From: Bacteroidales bacterium
GTDB taxonomy: Bacteria > Bacteroidota > Bacteroidia > Bacteroidales > UBA932
Length of the DNA stretch: 64,000 nucleotides
Assembly (NCBI GenBank): GCA_017429205.1
Contig: JAFRPH010000021.1
Location: 62,001 to 126,000 of the forward strand
Reading direction: 5' to 3'
The position numbers and the translations under genes were made by a program. This document shows positions 34,397 through 43,486 of this stretch, one piece after another. Position 1 is the stretch's first letter. Each line of letters opens with the position of its first letter. Under the pieces are notes generated by a model. It was not told the origin of the DNA, searched no databases, and saw nothing but the letters and a program-made list of their open reading frames with translations.

Positions 34397-35725
34397 TTAC
34401 AACTCCAGGGCGGAACCGCGGTAGAAGTCCAGGAGGCGGCTCTGGAAAAGGTATTCGCAGGCGGCCTGGGCCTTGTCGGAGCGGGCTTTGGCGAGGCGGG
34501 TGCGGGCTTCGTTGTATTCCGTGACGGTGGCCTTGCCGTTCTCGTACTTGGCCTGGGCCAGGATGAAGGCGTCTTCGGAGGCCGTGGCGGCCTCGGAGGC
34601 GGAGCGGTACTTGGCTTCCGCCGCGAGGGCGTTCGCATGGGCCTGCTGGATTTCCTTGTACAGGCTCTGCTTCGCCTTGTCCAGGGTAATCTGCTGGAGC
34701 GTCCGGTTCAGCCGGGCCGTCCGGACGTTGTTCCGCGCGGAGAACCGGTCGAAGATGGGTACGCTCAGCGAGAGGCCCACATACGGGCTGAAATTGTGCG
34801 AGAGCTGCTGCCAGAAGCCGTCCTGCGGGTAGAGACTCCGGGTGTTGGTGTAGTAGCTGGTGCCCATGCCGCCGCTCAGGGACAGGGTGGGGGAGAAGCC
34901 GGCCTTGGCGATCTTGATGGACAGGTCGCTGCCGTTGAGCCGGATTTGCTCGGCCTTCACGCCCGGGCGCTGCTCCACGGCATCGGCATAAATGTCCTCG
35001 GGACGGGCTAGCAGATGGTCGCCCACGGCGATCTCCGGCTTGACGATGGTGAATCCGTCCGCATTCGGGAAGTCAAGCAGCTGCGACAAGTCCAGCAGGG
35101 CGTTCCGGAGGTTGTTCTCCGCCTGCACGAGGGTGAAGTTGCTCTGCGCGAGGGTGGCTTTCTGCTGGGACAGTTCGGCCTGGGAGGCCTTCCCGTTCTC
35201 CACCATCGCCTGCAGCCGTTCCACCTGGGCCTGGTCCAGTTTCAGCTGGTCCTTGGCGACGTCCACGATGTCATAGTCGTAAAGCACCTGCACGTAGGCC
35301 TTGGCCACGGAGACGCGGATGTCGTCCCGGGCGCGCTCGAGGTCGGCCAGGGCGGCGTCCAGGTTCAGCCGGGAAAGCTTGACATTGTTCGGCCGGGCCA
35401 TGCCGTCGAACAGGTTCATGCCCGCGCCGATGGAGAAGCTCGTGTTCGTCGTGGTCGCGCCGGTGGTATAGGTGTTGTCCTCGGTCAGACCGCGGCCGAA
35501 GTTCACGCTCTCGTTCGCGGAACCGCTGACATTCGGCAGGTAGGCGTTCTTGGACGTGTTCAGCTGGATTTCCCGCTGGGCCACGTTCAGCTCGCTCTGC
35601 TTCACGTTCAGGTTGTGTTCGAGGGCCCAGTCCAGGCATTCCTGGAGGCTCCAGGGGTGGCTGAGGTCCTGCGCCCCGGCCAGAGCGGGGGCGAGCAGCG
35701 CGAGGGCAAGGAAGATTCGTTTCAT
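34397..35725 (-). CDS. TolC-family outer-membrane efflux protein
   Basis: 442-residue outer-membrane channel of a tripartite exporter. The signal peptide ends LAGAQ, and two outer-membrane-efflux repeats follow with long helices (ERLQAMVENGKASQAELSQQ; ALAAEAKYRSASEAA). It is the last gene of a five-gene operon with ABC ATPase, two permeases and an adaptor; it would connect the adaptor to the outside. Four bases separate it from the adaptor gene. Confidence 0.93.
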   Translation of the reverse strand: MKRIFLALALLAPALAGAQDLSHPWSLQECLDWALEHNLNVKQSELNVAQREIQLNTSKNAYLPNVSGSANESVNFGRGLTEDNTYTTGATTTNTSFSIGAGMNLFDGMARPNNVKLSRLNLDAALADLERARDDIRVSVAKAYVQVLYDYDIVDVAKDQLKLDQAQVERLQAMVENGKASQAELSQQKATLAQSNFTLVQAENNLRNALLDLSQLLDFPNADGFTIVKPEIAVGDHLLARPEDIYADAVEQRPGVKAEQIRLNGSDLSIKIAKAGFSPTLSLSGGMGTSYYTNTRSLYPQDGFWQQLSHNFSPYVGLSLSVPIFDRFSARNNVRTARLNRTLQQITLDKAKQSLYKEIQQAHANALAAEAKYRSASEAATASEDAFILAQAKYENGKATVTEYNEARTRLAKARSDKAQAACEYLFQSRLLDFYRGSALEL

Positions 35726-35729
35726 GGCG

Positions 35730-36827
35730 TTACTTCTTCTTTTCGTCGAGGATCTGGATGCCGCGGACCTTCTCGCCGAGGGAGAGGCCTTCCTTGATTT
35801 CGATGTTCACCCCGTCGGAGATGCCGGTCTTGACGTCGCGGCGCTCGTAGCCATTGGCGCCCATCACATAGACGAAGGTCTTCTCGCCCTCGAACTGGAT
35901 GGCGCTTTCGGGCAGGGTCATCACGTTCTCTTCGCGCTGGAGCTCGATTTCGGCGTTGGCGCTGTAGCCGGAGCGGATGGTGACGCCGTCCGGGACCTTG
36001 ACGGTGGCCTTGATCTCGAACAGGTTCGTGCCGCCGGATTCCGTGGCCTTCGGGGAGATGTACTCCAGGGCCGCGTCGATGGCGACGTCCTGCAGGGCGC
36101 CCACGGTGATCCGGACGGGCAGGCCGATATGGACCCGGCCCACCTCCGTCTCGTCGATGTTGCCATCGAAGATCAGGTCGTTCATGTCCGCGACCGTGGC
36201 GATGGTGGTACCGTCGTTGAAGGTGTTCGAGTTGATGACCGTGTTACCGACTTTCACCGGGATGTCCAGGATGAGGCCGGCCACGGAGGACCGCACGAGG
36301 GTGGAGCTCCCGGACTTGTTGGACGACGACACACCGTCGCGGATGATTTCCAGGGATTCCACGGAGGCGGCGTACTCTTCCTGGGCCTGCTTGAGGGCCT
36401 GGGCCACCTGCTCGAAGGCCTCGGCGCTCACGAGCTGCTGGTCGAAGAGATTCTTTTGGCGGTCGTAGTTGGTCTGGGCCTGCTTGAGGTTCACCTCGGA
36501 CAGGCGGACGCGGCTCTGGGCGCTGCTCAGCTGGCTCATCTCGGGGATGACCTTGAGCTTCGCGATGACCTCGTTCTTCTCGACCGTCTGGCCGGCTTCC
36601 TTGTACAGCTCGGCCACGATGCCGCTGATCTGGGCTTTCACGTTCACCTCGTCCCGGGGCTGGATCTTGCCCGTGACGACGGTGGATTTGGAGATGGTGC
36701 CCATCTCGGGCGCCAGTTCCTCGTACTGGATCTCCTTCGGGCGCGAACGCTGGAACAGGTACGCGAAGGTGCCGATGAACACGGCCGCCACGAGGAGGAT
36801 GGTCAGGATTCTACCGAATTTTTTCAT
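35730..36827 (-). CDS. HlyD/MacA-type periplasmic adaptor
   Basis: 365-residue membrane-fusion protein. One N-terminal membrane anchor (ILTILLVAAVFIGTFAYLF) is followed by a lipoyl/biotinyl half-motif (VKAQISGIVAELYKEAGQTV), a helical hairpin at about 100-160, the second lipoyl half and beta-barrel domains. It bridges the inner-membrane MacB-like permeases and the TolC protein. Substrate could be a macrolide, peptide or lipoprotein-like molecule. Confidence 0.92.
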   Translation of the reverse strand: MKKFGRILTILLVAAVFIGTFAYLFQRSRPKEIQYEELAPEMGTISKSTVVTGKIQPRDEVNVKAQISGIVAELYKEAGQTVEKNEVIAKLKVIPEMSQLSSAQSRVRLSEVNLKQAQTNYDRQKNLFDQQLVSAEAFEQVAQALKQAQEEYAASVESLEIIRDGVSSSNKSGSSTLVRSSVAGLILDIPVKVGNTVINSNTFNDGTTIATVADMNDLIFDGNIDETEVGRVHIGLPVRITVGALQDVAIDAALEYISPKATESGGTNLFEIKATVKVPDGVTIRSGYSANAEIELQREENVMTLPESAIQFEGEKTFVYVMGANGYERRDVKTGISDGVNIEIKEGLSLGEKVRGIQILDEKKK

Positions 36828-36842
36828 ATGATGTTTGTTTTA

Positions 36843-38099
36843 TTATTCATCACGCATGGCGTCCACAGGTTTGATCTGCATGGCGCGGAGGGCGGGCATC
36901 AGGCCCGCGAGGACGCCGAGGACGGTCAGGAGGAGGGCGGCGAGGACCGCGGTGCCGAAGGGCACCTGGAAGGCGGCCTTCAGGACGCCGTCCGTGGTCA
37001 TCGCAAGCTCCACCCCGGCGAGGATGAGGACGCTGAACACGATGCCGACCATGCCCGCCACGAGGGTGAGGACGATGCTCTCGGAGATGATCTGCCCGAG
37101 AATCTGGCGCGGCGTGGCGCCGATGGCCCGCCGGATGCCGATCTCGGTCGTGCGTTCCTTCACCGACACCATCATGATGTTGGACACGCCGATGACGCCG
37201 GCCAGGAGCGTCCCGAGGCCGATGAGCCAGATCAGGAAGTTGATGCCCTTGAACAGGTTGTCCACGATGCCGAAGATGAGCTGGGTGTTCAGCAGGAACA
37301 TCGCCTGCTCGTCCGTCGGCTCGATATAGTGTTGCCGCGCGATGATTTCCCGCACGCGCGGCGTGACATCGCTCATCGTAATCCCTTCCTTCGCCGTGAA
37401 GCAGAGGAGATGGACCGTGTTGCCCAGGTTGTAGGCCTTGCGGGCCTGGTTGATGGGGATGGTCACCGCGTCGGAGGCGCGGCCGTTGATGCTGATGCCG
37501 CCGCTGTCCCGCCAGTCCACGCCGATGACGGTGTAATAGCTTCCGTCGATGCTGATCCGCTCCCCGAGCGGGCTGCCGCCTTCCGGGAAGAGTTCCTCAT
37601 AGACACGCTTGCCGATGACGCACACTTTCCGCTCCTGCAGGTTGTCGGCGTCATTGATCCAGCGTCCGTATTTGATCTTGGGGGTTTCGATGTTGGCGTA
37701 ATCGGCCCGGGCGCCTTTCACCACGGCGCGGGAGGAGGTATTCTCGTCCCGGGTGACGGACTTGCCCCACAGGCTCACGGAAGGGGAGACGGTCTCCAGT
37801 TCCGGCACCATCGCCTTGAGCCGGTCCACGTCGGCATATTCCAGGTCCCAGGTACGGCCCTTCTTGAAGCCCTTGTAGGGCTTGGTGGTGGCGCTGGTGG
37901 CGACGATGCAGGTGTTCTGGGCGAAGCCCTCGAAATTCTGCACCAGCAGGTCCTTCAGGCCCTGGCCGCCACCGGTGAGGAGCATCAGCATGAACACGCC
38001 CCAGAACACGCCGAAACCGGTAAGGAGGCTCCGGCTGCGGTTGCGGAGAATGCTGTCCAGGATTTCCCGGAAGGTATCGGTGTCGAACAGGGGCTTCAT
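36843..38099 (-). CDS. MacB-like ABC permease (second of two)
   Basis: 418-residue type VII ABC permease. One N-terminal membrane helix (LLTGFGVFWGVFMLMLLTGG), a large periplasmic MacB_PCD domain, and three C-terminal helices of the FtsX domain (NFLIWLIGLGTLLAGVIGVSNIMMV, TEIGIRRAIGATPRQIL) are visible. It lacks a fused ATPase; the ATPase is a separate protein in the same operon. It shares architecture with the adjacent permease and they probably form a heterodimer. ATGA overlap with the previous gene. Confidence 0.92.
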   Translation of the reverse strand: MKPLFDTDTFREILDSILRNRSRSLLTGFGVFWGVFMLMLLTGGGQGLKDLLVQNFEGFAQNTCIVATSATTKPYKGFKKGRTWDLEYADVDRLKAMVPELETVSPSVSLWGKSVTRDENTSSRAVVKGARADYANIETPKIKYGRWINDADNLQERKVCVIGKRVYEELFPEGGSPLGERISIDGSYYTVIGVDWRDSGGISINGRASDAVTIPINQARKAYNLGNTVHLLCFTAKEGITMSDVTPRVREIIARQHYIEPTDEQAMFLLNTQLIFGIVDNLFKGINFLIWLIGLGTLLAGVIGVSNIMMVSVKERTTEIGIRRAIGATPRQILGQIISESIVLTLVAGMVGIVFSVLILAGVELAMTTDGVLKAAFQVPFGTAVLAALLLTVLGVLAGLMPALRAMQIKPVDAMRDE

Positions 38100-39364
38100 T
38101 CCGCACGCAGGGCTTCAATGGGTTTCACACGCGCGGCCTTCCAGGCGGGGACGGCCCCCGCGATGGTTCCGGCCACGATCAGCAGGATGGTCGCTTCCAG
38201 GGCCACGTCCAGGCCCACGGTCGGGTTCACCAGCATCCGGATGTTCCCGATGTCCATCCCGATGTCCACGGTACGCTGTCCCACGGTCTTGTCCATGATC
38301 TGGCAGGCGATCATCCCGAGGAACATGCCGATGTAGCCGAAGATGGCCGTGATGGTCACGCTCTCGGCGATGATGAGCTTCAGGATTTCGGCCGGGGAGG
38401 CGCCGATGGCTTTCCGGATGCCGAACTCGTGGGTGCGCTCCTTCACGGCGATGAGCATGATGTTGGAGACGCCTACGATGCCGCTCACGAGCGTCAGGAG
38501 GCCCAGGATCCACAGGAAGGTGCGGATGATCCGCTGGGCGTCGTTCATCTCCATGTTGTCCGTGTAGCCGTTGCCGATCCAGATGCCCCGCCGGTCGTCC
38601 GGCGCCACATCGTGCCGGAGGCGCAGGGCGCTGCCGTATTCTTTTTCAAAGGCCTCGTATTCTTCCTTGGTCTCGGGGCCGTCCACCGTGAAGGTGATGC
38701 TTCCGATCTTGTTGCTGGTGTCGTAGATCCCTTTGTAGGTGGTGTAGGGGACAGGGCAGGTGCGGTACATGTCGGATTCGTCGGTATGGTAGATGCCCAC
38801 GACCCGGAAGGAGACCGTTCCGGCGCCCACCCATTTGCCTACAAGGGCTTTCGGGTCTTTCGGGGAGAGTTCCTTGGCTTGCGCGAGGCTCAGGACGACG
38901 ACCTTGCGGCGCTCCTTGAGGTCGTCCGGGTTCAGGAACCGGCCGGCGTACATCTTGATCTTGTTCTGCTCCTGGTATTCGGGCAGCACACCGGAAATCT
39001 GGCCCGCCACGGTGTTGCCGTCCAGGCTGAAGGTGACGCCCGTCGACCCGGTCTGGCGGGCGACATTGCCCACGGCGTGGGACCAGCGCTGTCCTTCCGT
39101 CCAGGTGACGTCCGTCTCGTCCAGGTCGATCACGCGACCCTCCTGGTAACCGGCATACGGCTTGGAGGTGCGCCAGCCTTCCACCGTGATGTTCTGGGAG
39201 ATGAAGTCCGAGACGTTGCCCATGAACGAGTTCATCAGGCCGTTCCCCGCACCCAGCAGGCAGATCAGCAGGAAGATGCCCCAGCTCACCGCAAAGCCCG
39301 TGAGGGCCGTGCGAAGCTTGTTGTTCCGGAGGTTGCTCGCTATTTCGTGGAAAAGTTCCCGCAT
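38096..39364 (-). CDS. MacB-like ABC permease (first of two)
   Basis: 422-residue permease with the same plan as its neighbour: an N-terminal helix, a MacB_PCD periplasmic domain, and a C-terminal FtsX domain (VSGIVGVSNIMLIAVKERTHEFG, then IRKAIGASPAEIL). The ATG at 39364 overlaps the ATPase stop by one base (TGATG); a GTG one codon upstream is possible but less likely. It probably pairs with the second permease to make a heterodimeric exporter. Confidence 0.92.
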   Translation of the reverse strand: MRELFHEIASNLRNNKLRTALTGFAVSWGIFLLICLLGAGNGLMNSFMGNVSDFISQNITVEGWRTSKPYAGYQEGRVIDLDETDVTWTEGQRWSHAVGNVARQTGSTGVTFSLDGNTVAGQISGVLPEYQEQNKIKMYAGRFLNPDDLKERRKVVVLSLAQAKELSPKDPKALVGKWVGAGTVSFRVVGIYHTDESDMYRTCPVPYTTYKGIYDTSNKIGSITFTVDGPETKEEYEAFEKEYGSALRLRHDVAPDDRRGIWIGNGYTDNMEMNDAQRIIRTFLWILGLLTLVSGIVGVSNIMLIAVKERTHEFGIRKAIGASPAEILKLIIAESVTITAIFGYIGMFLGMIACQIMDKTVGQRTVDIGMDIGNIRMLVNPTVGLDVALEATILLIVAGTIAGAVPAWKAARVKPIEALRAE

Positions 39365-40077
39365 CACTTCATCATGGTTCCGTCCCAGGCCGTGTGGGCC
39401 TTGTTCTCTTCGATCTCGCCGATGATGCCGTCCTTGATGTGGATGATCTTGTCGGTCTCGTTGGCGACGCCGCTCTCGTGGGTGACGACGATGATGGTGA
39501 TGTTCTCCTCCTGGTTCAGGCGCTTGAGGAGCTGCATCACCTCGACGCTGGTCTTGGAGTCCAGCGCGCCCGTGGGCTCGTCGGCAAGGATGATCTGCGG
39601 GCGGGTGATGAGGGCGCGGGCGATGGCGACGCGCTGCTTCTGGCCGCCGGACATCTCGTTGGGGAAGTGGGAGGCCCAGGCCGTGAGCCCGAGCTTCTCC
39701 AGGTATTCCATGGCCATTTCGTGCCGCTTCTTCCGCGGGACGCCCTGGTAGTAGAGGGGGAGCTCCACGTTCTCCACGGCCGTCTTGAAGTTGATGAGGT
39801 TGAAGCTCTGGAACACGAAGCCGATCATCCGGTTGCGGTAGTCGGCCGCCTGCTTTTCGGTCAGGTCCTTGATGAGCTTGCCGTCCAGCCAGTATTCGCC
39901 GGTGTCGTAATTGTCCAGGATGCCCAGGATATTGAGGAGGGTGGACTTGCCGGAGCCGGAGGCGCCCATGATGGACACGAACTCCCCGCGTTCGATGGCG
40001 AGGTCGATGCCCTTGAGCACGTGAAGCGGCTGTCCGTTGTCGTACGTCTTGTTGATTCCCTTGAGTTCGATCAGCAT
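39364..40077 (-). CDS. MacB/LolD-type ABC transporter ATPase
   Basis: 237-residue ATPase of the MacB/LolD class. Walker A is GASGSGKST, the signature is MSGGQKQRVAIARAL, Walker B is IILADEPTGALD, and the H-loop lies in VVTHESG. It is the first gene of the five-gene export operon behind a full consensus promoter. It energises the two FtsX-type permeases. Confidence 0.94.
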   Translation of the reverse strand: MLIELKGINKTYDNGQPLHVLKGIDLAIERGEFVSIMGASGSGKSTLLNILGILDNYDTGEYWLDGKLIKDLTEKQAADYRNRMIGFVFQSFNLINFKTAVENVELPLYYQGVPRKKRHEMAMEYLEKLGLTAWASHFPNEMSGGQKQRVAIARALITRPQIILADEPTGALDSKTSVEVMQLLKRLNQEENITIIVVTHESGVANETDKIIHIKDGIIGEIEENKAHTAWDGTMMK

Positions 40078-40106
40078 TTGTTGTGTATTAGTGTGCTATG
40101 ACACTG

Positions 40107-40138
40107 CAAAGATAAGCGGAAAAATGAAACCGGCCAAA
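40107..40138 (-). promoter_or_regulatory. Canonical promoter for the tripartite export operon
   Basis: On the minus strand TTTG at 40135-40138 and TATCTTTG at 40107-40114 are spaced 20 bases, matching the Bacteroidota consensus. The -33 element lies inside an inverted repeat (40131-40160), which could be an operator. Confidence 0.75.
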
Positions 40139-40160
40139 TCTTTTTGCAAAAATTTGGCCG
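40131..40160. repeat. Near-palindrome overlapping the export operon promoter
   Basis: Arms cggccaaat (40131-40139) and atttggccg (40152-40160) flank a 12-base AT-rich centre that is itself nearly symmetric. It covers the -33 TTTG of the export operon, so it may be a regulator-binding site, or a second part of the terminator for the upstream acyl-CoA synthetase gene. Confidence 0.6.
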
Positions 40161-40168
40161 ATTCAATG

Positions 40169-40193
40169 AAAAAATACTGTCTGTCAGTATTTT
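40169..40193 (-). terminator. Possible intrinsic terminator of the acyl-CoA synthetase gene
   Basis: On the minus strand, AAAATACTG and CAGTATTTT form a 9-base stem with a 5-base loop, followed by T residues. It overlaps the stop codon. The stem is AT-rich, so strength is uncertain. Confidence 0.4.
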
Positions 40194-42114
40194 ATTTCAG
40201 CGCCTCGAGATTGCGCGAATTCTTGATGTCCTTGCCTTCCGGCGTGTAGAGGTAGTCCAGCAGGGAAGCGTAGTGCTCCTCCACCTTGCCGCGGACGATC
40301 TTCATCGTGGAGTTCATCATCTTGTTGGCGATGGTGAATTCCTCGTCGCAGATGCCGACGGCGGTCGGGAGCCAGCGCTCGGGGAACATTCCCTCGTGCT
40401 TGCCGCCCTTCTTGTAGGAATCCACTTCCTGCTGGATGATGTCCAGCATCGCCTTGCGGCCTTCCTCGGAGGCGGCGTCGAGGCCCTGGGCCTCCACGGC
40501 CTCCTTCAGCGCGGCCTTGTCGGGCACGATGAGCGCGACGCAGTACGGCTTCTGGTTGTTGTGCAGGACGCACGCGTTGACGAACTTGGAGACCTCGGTG
40601 AGGTTGTCCTCGAAGCCTTCCGGGGAGTATTTCTCGCCGTCGGAGGAGATGAGGAGGCTCTTGAAGCGGCCCACGACATACAGGAATTCCGGGTCCTCCG
40701 GGCAGATGTAGCCCATGTCGCCGGTGTGGAGCCAGCCGTCGATGATGGTGTCGGCCGTGGCCTTGGGGTTCTTCCAGTAGCCCGCCATCACGTTCTCGCC
40801 GCGGATGACGATCTCGCCGCGGGTGCCGTGCGGGACTTCCTTGCCCTCGGCGTCCAGGATGACGATGTCCATCGGCTTCACCAGCCGGCCGGAGGAGCCG
40901 AAGCGGGCGTGGCCGGCGGAATTCGCGCAGATGATCGGGGTGGCCTCGGTGAGGCCGTAGCCCTGGAACATCGGCATGCCCACGGCGCAGAAGAAGCGCT
41001 GGAGCTCGATGTCCAGCAGGGCGCCGCCGCCCACGAAGAACTGCATCCGGCCGCCGAAGCTCTCGCGCACCTGCTTGAAGAGGATCTTGTCGAACAGGGC
41101 CACGAGGGGCTTGCGCCAGAAGGTGCCGCCCGTGCCGCGGTTGTAGTATTCCTTGTTGTACTTGATGGCGTTGTTGAGGGCGAAGTTGAAGAGTTTCTCC
41201 ACCTTCGGGCCCTTCTTCTTGATGCCGGTCTCGATGTTCTTCTTGAAGTTGCGGGCCAGGGCCGGGACGGACAGCATCACGTGCGGGCGCGTCTCGGCGA
41301 TGGCCGCCGGGACGTTGCGCAGGGTGGCGAGGGCGTTCTTGCCGATGGGCACGAAGGCGATGGAACCGGCGTATCCCATCATCGTGTACATACCCGCCAC
41401 GTGCGCGAAGCAGTGGTCCAGCGGGAGGATGATGAGCATCGTGGAGTCCGGGCCGATGGAGATGACCGAGTTGCCCTGGGCGACGTTGGCGGTGTAGTTG
41501 CGGTGCGTCAGGAGGATGCCCTTCGGATCCGCCGTCGTACCGGAGGTATAGGAGATGTTCGCGTAGTCGTCCGGGCCGACGGACTTGAAGCGGGCCTCGA
41601 ACTCGTCGCGGTGGGCCTTCAGGAACTCGTCGCCCATCTTCTGGATCTCGGACATCCGGATCTCCTTGGGCTCGAGCTTGTCATAGTCGAAGGCGGTGTC
41701 GTCGAACACGATGACCTTCTCCACGTCCGGGCATTCGGCCAGGATGGCGCGGATGCGGGGCAGGTGGTTCCCTGAGACGAAGATGTACTTGGATTCGGAG
41801 TGGTTGATGCGGAACACGAGGTCCTTGCCCTCGCCGAGGTTCACGGAGAGGGGAACGTCGACGGCTCCGGCGTACAGGGCGCCGATCTCCGCCAGGATCC
41901 ACATCGCGCGGCTCTCGGACAGGAGGGCGATCTTGTCGCCCTTCTTCACGCCCAGGGAAATCAGGCCGGCGCCGATGCGGTAGGCTTCGTTCCGGGTCTG
42001 TTCCTGCGTGATTTCCGTCCACTTGCCGTTTACTTTCTCACGAAGGTATACGTGGTCGGCGAACTGTCGGGTGTTCTTCTCGACAAAGTCGATGATGGTG
42101 GGTCTTTCTGTCAT
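40192..42114 (-). CDS. fadD: AMP-dependent long-chain acyl-CoA synthetase
   Basis: 640-residue adenylate-forming ligase. The P-loop is YTSGTTADPKG; QGYGLTEATP is the A5 region and GWLHTGDMGY the A7 motif. It activates fatty acids to acyl-CoA through an acyl-AMP intermediate. Length and plan fit the long-chain FAA1/FadD group (COG1022). It stands alone, flanked by terminators on both sides. Cytoplasmic or peripheral to the membrane. Confidence 0.92.
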   Translation of the reverse strand: MTERPTIIDFVEKNTRQFADHVYLREKVNGKWTEITQEQTRNEAYRIGAGLISLGVKKGDKIALLSESRAMWILAEIGALYAGAVDVPLSVNLGEGKDLVFRINHSESKYIFVSGNHLPRIRAILAECPDVEKVIVFDDTAFDYDKLEPKEIRMSEIQKMGDEFLKAHRDEFEARFKSVGPDDYANISYTSGTTADPKGILLTHRNYTANVAQGNSVISIGPDSTMLIILPLDHCFAHVAGMYTMMGYAGSIAFVPIGKNALATLRNVPAAIAETRPHVMLSVPALARNFKKNIETGIKKKGPKVEKLFNFALNNAIKYNKEYYNRGTGGTFWRKPLVALFDKILFKQVRESFGGRMQFFVGGGALLDIELQRFFCAVGMPMFQGYGLTEATPIICANSAGHARFGSSGRLVKPMDIVILDAEGKEVPHGTRGEIVIRGENVMAGYWKNPKATADTIIDGWLHTGDMGYICPEDPEFLYVVGRFKSLLISSDGEKYSPEGFEDNLTEVSKFVNACVLHNNQKPYCVALIVPDKAALKEAVEAQGLDAASEEGRKAMLDIIQQEVDSYKKGGKHEGMFPERWLPTAVGICDEEFTIANKMMNSTMKIVRGKVEEHYASLLDYLYTPEGKDIKNSRNLEALK

Positions 42115-42136
42115 AATCAGGTATAGGTTTTAACAT

Positions 42137-42162
42137 AAAAACCCCGCCGTTACTCGGCAGGG
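42137..42162 (-). terminator. Intrinsic terminator after the deoxynucleoside kinase gene
   Basis: On the minus strand CCCTGCCG and CGGCGGGG form an 8-base stem (one G-T pair) with a 5-base loop, followed by TTTTT. It overlaps the stop codon of the kinase gene. Confidence 0.7.
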
Positions 42163-42770
42163 AAAAGGCCGAAGAGCTCGGCGTCGATCTTGTCCGTGAT
42201 GTACTGGAAGTCCTCGGGCTTGTTCTCGAACTTGACCTTGTCCACGTCGATGACGAGGAGGCGGGCCTTGTAGTCCTTGATCCAGTCCTCGTAGCGCTGG
42301 TTCAGGCCGGTGATGTAGTCGATGCGGATGGATCGCTCGTACTCGCGGCCGCGCTTCTGGATCTGGGCGATGAGGTTCGGGATGGAGCTGCGGAGGTAGA
42401 TCAGCAGGTCCGGCGGGTTCACCAGGGACATCATCAGGTCGAAGAGGTCGGAGTAGTTCTCGAAGTCGCGGGTGGACATCAGGCCCATCGCGTGGAGGTT
42501 CGGGGCGAAGATGCGGGCGTCCTCGTAGATGGTGCGGTCCTGGATGATGATGTCCTTCTGCTTGGAGATCTCCACCACGTCCTGGAAACGCTTGTTCAGG
42601 AAGTAGATCTGCAGGTTGAAGGACCACCGCTCCATGTCTTCGTAGAAGTCGGCGAGGTAGGGGTTGAAGTCGACGGACTCGAACTTCGGGGTCCACCCGT
42701 AGTGGGCGGCGAGCATCTTGGTCAGCGTGGTCTTTCCGCTGCCGATATTTCCGGCGATGGCGATATGCAT
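42150..42770 (-). CDS. Deoxynucleoside kinase (dNK family), copy 1
   Basis: 206-residue deoxynucleoside kinase of the dCK/dGK/dAK fold. The P-loop is AGNIGSGKTT, IQDRTIYED carries the DR motif (ERS equivalent), and a LID-like region is at RGREYERSI. It phosphorylates deoxynucleosides for salvage with ATP. It shares about half of its residues with the adjacent upstream kinase, so the pair arose by tandem duplication. Substrate specificity of each is unknown; lactobacilli have a dAK/dGK tandem pair of this family. Confidence 0.92.
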   Translation of the reverse strand: MHIAIAGNIGSGKTTLTKMLAAHYGWTPKFESVDFNPYLADFYEDMERWSFNLQIYFLNKRFQDVVEISKQKDIIIQDRTIYEDARIFAPNLHAMGLMSTRDFENYSDLFDLMMSLVNPPDLLIYLRSSIPNLIAQIQKRGREYERSIRIDYITGLNQRYEDWIKDYKARLLVIDVDKVKFENKPEDFQYITDKIDAELFGLFPAE

Positions 42771-42787
42771 AACTCAGTATATTTACG

Positions 42788-42795
42788 CAAAAGTA
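42788..42795 (-). promoter_or_regulatory. -7 promoter element for dNK copy 1
   Basis: TACTTTTG on the minus strand, 17 bases upstream of the ATG at 42770, in the 34-base gap between the two kinase genes. Confidence 0.45.
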
Positions 42796-42804
42796 GCAAT
42801 TATT

Positions 42805-43416
42805 TCAGAACAAACCATACAGTTCCGCGTCGATGCGGTCCGTGATGAGGGCGAAATCCTCCGGGCGGTTCAGGAAATCCAGGTTGTCCACGTCGATGGT
42901 GATCAGGCGCCCGGTGTAGCTGCCGATCCACTCCTCGTAGCGCTCGTTCAGGCCGGCGAGGTACTCGATGGAGATGCCCTGCTCATAGTCGCGGCCGCGC
43001 TTGGCGATCTGCGCGACGAGGTGCTCGATGGAACTCTTCAGGTAAATGAGCAGGTCCGGCTGCTTCACGACTTCCATCATCACGTTGTAGGAGTCCATGA
43101 ACGTGTGGTAATCCCGTTCCGACAGGTTCCCCTGGGCGTAGTTGTTCGCCACGAAGATGTTCACGCCTTCCATCACGGTGCGGTCCTGGATGATGACGTC
43201 CTTGGACTTGCCGATCTCGATGACGTCGTGCAGCCGCTTGTTCAGGAAGTACATCTCCAGGGCGAAGGACCAGCGCTTGATGTCGGCGTAGTAGTCCGCC
43301 AGGTAGGGATTGTAGGTCACCGACTCGAACTTCGGCGTCCAGCCGTAGTGCCGGGCGAGGAGGGTGGTGAGCGTCGTCTTGCCGCTGCCGATGTTGCCTG
43401 CGATTCCGATATGCAT
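42805..43416 (-). CDS. Deoxynucleoside kinase (dNK family), copy 2
   Basis: 203-residue paralogue of the neighbouring kinase, with the same P-loop (AGNIGSGKTT), IQDRTVMEG and RGRDYEQGI. Differences near the DR motif (IYEDARIFA against VMEGVNIFV) suggest different nucleoside preference, as in dAK/dGK pairs. Each copy has its own promoter-like motif. Confidence 0.92.
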   Translation of the reverse strand: MHIGIAGNIGSGKTTLTTLLARHYGWTPKFESVTYNPYLADYYADIKRWSFALEMYFLNKRLHDVIEIGKSKDVIIQDRTVMEGVNIFVANNYAQGNLSERDYHTFMDSYNVMMEVVKQPDLLIYLKSSIEHLVAQIAKRGRDYEQGISIEYLAGLNERYEEWIGSYTGRLITIDVDNLDFLNRPEDFALITDRIDAELYGLF

Positions 43417-43436
43417 GGGAGAGAGGGGTTAGCTTT

Positions 43437-43444
43437 ACAAAGTT
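43437..43444 (-). promoter_or_regulatory. -7 promoter element for dNK copy 2
   Basis: TAACTTTG on the minus strand, 20 bases upstream of the ATG; back to back with the MBL gene promoter. Confidence 0.55.
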
Positions 43445-43457
43445 AGGGAAATATTCC

Positions 43458-43465
43458 GTATTTTT
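43458..43465 (+). promoter_or_regulatory. -7 promoter element for the MBL hydrolase gene
   Basis: TATTTTTG on the plus strand, 21 bases before the ATG at 43487. Confidence 0.55.
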
Positions 43466-43486
43466 GCAAGGTAAACCGAATGTCGT

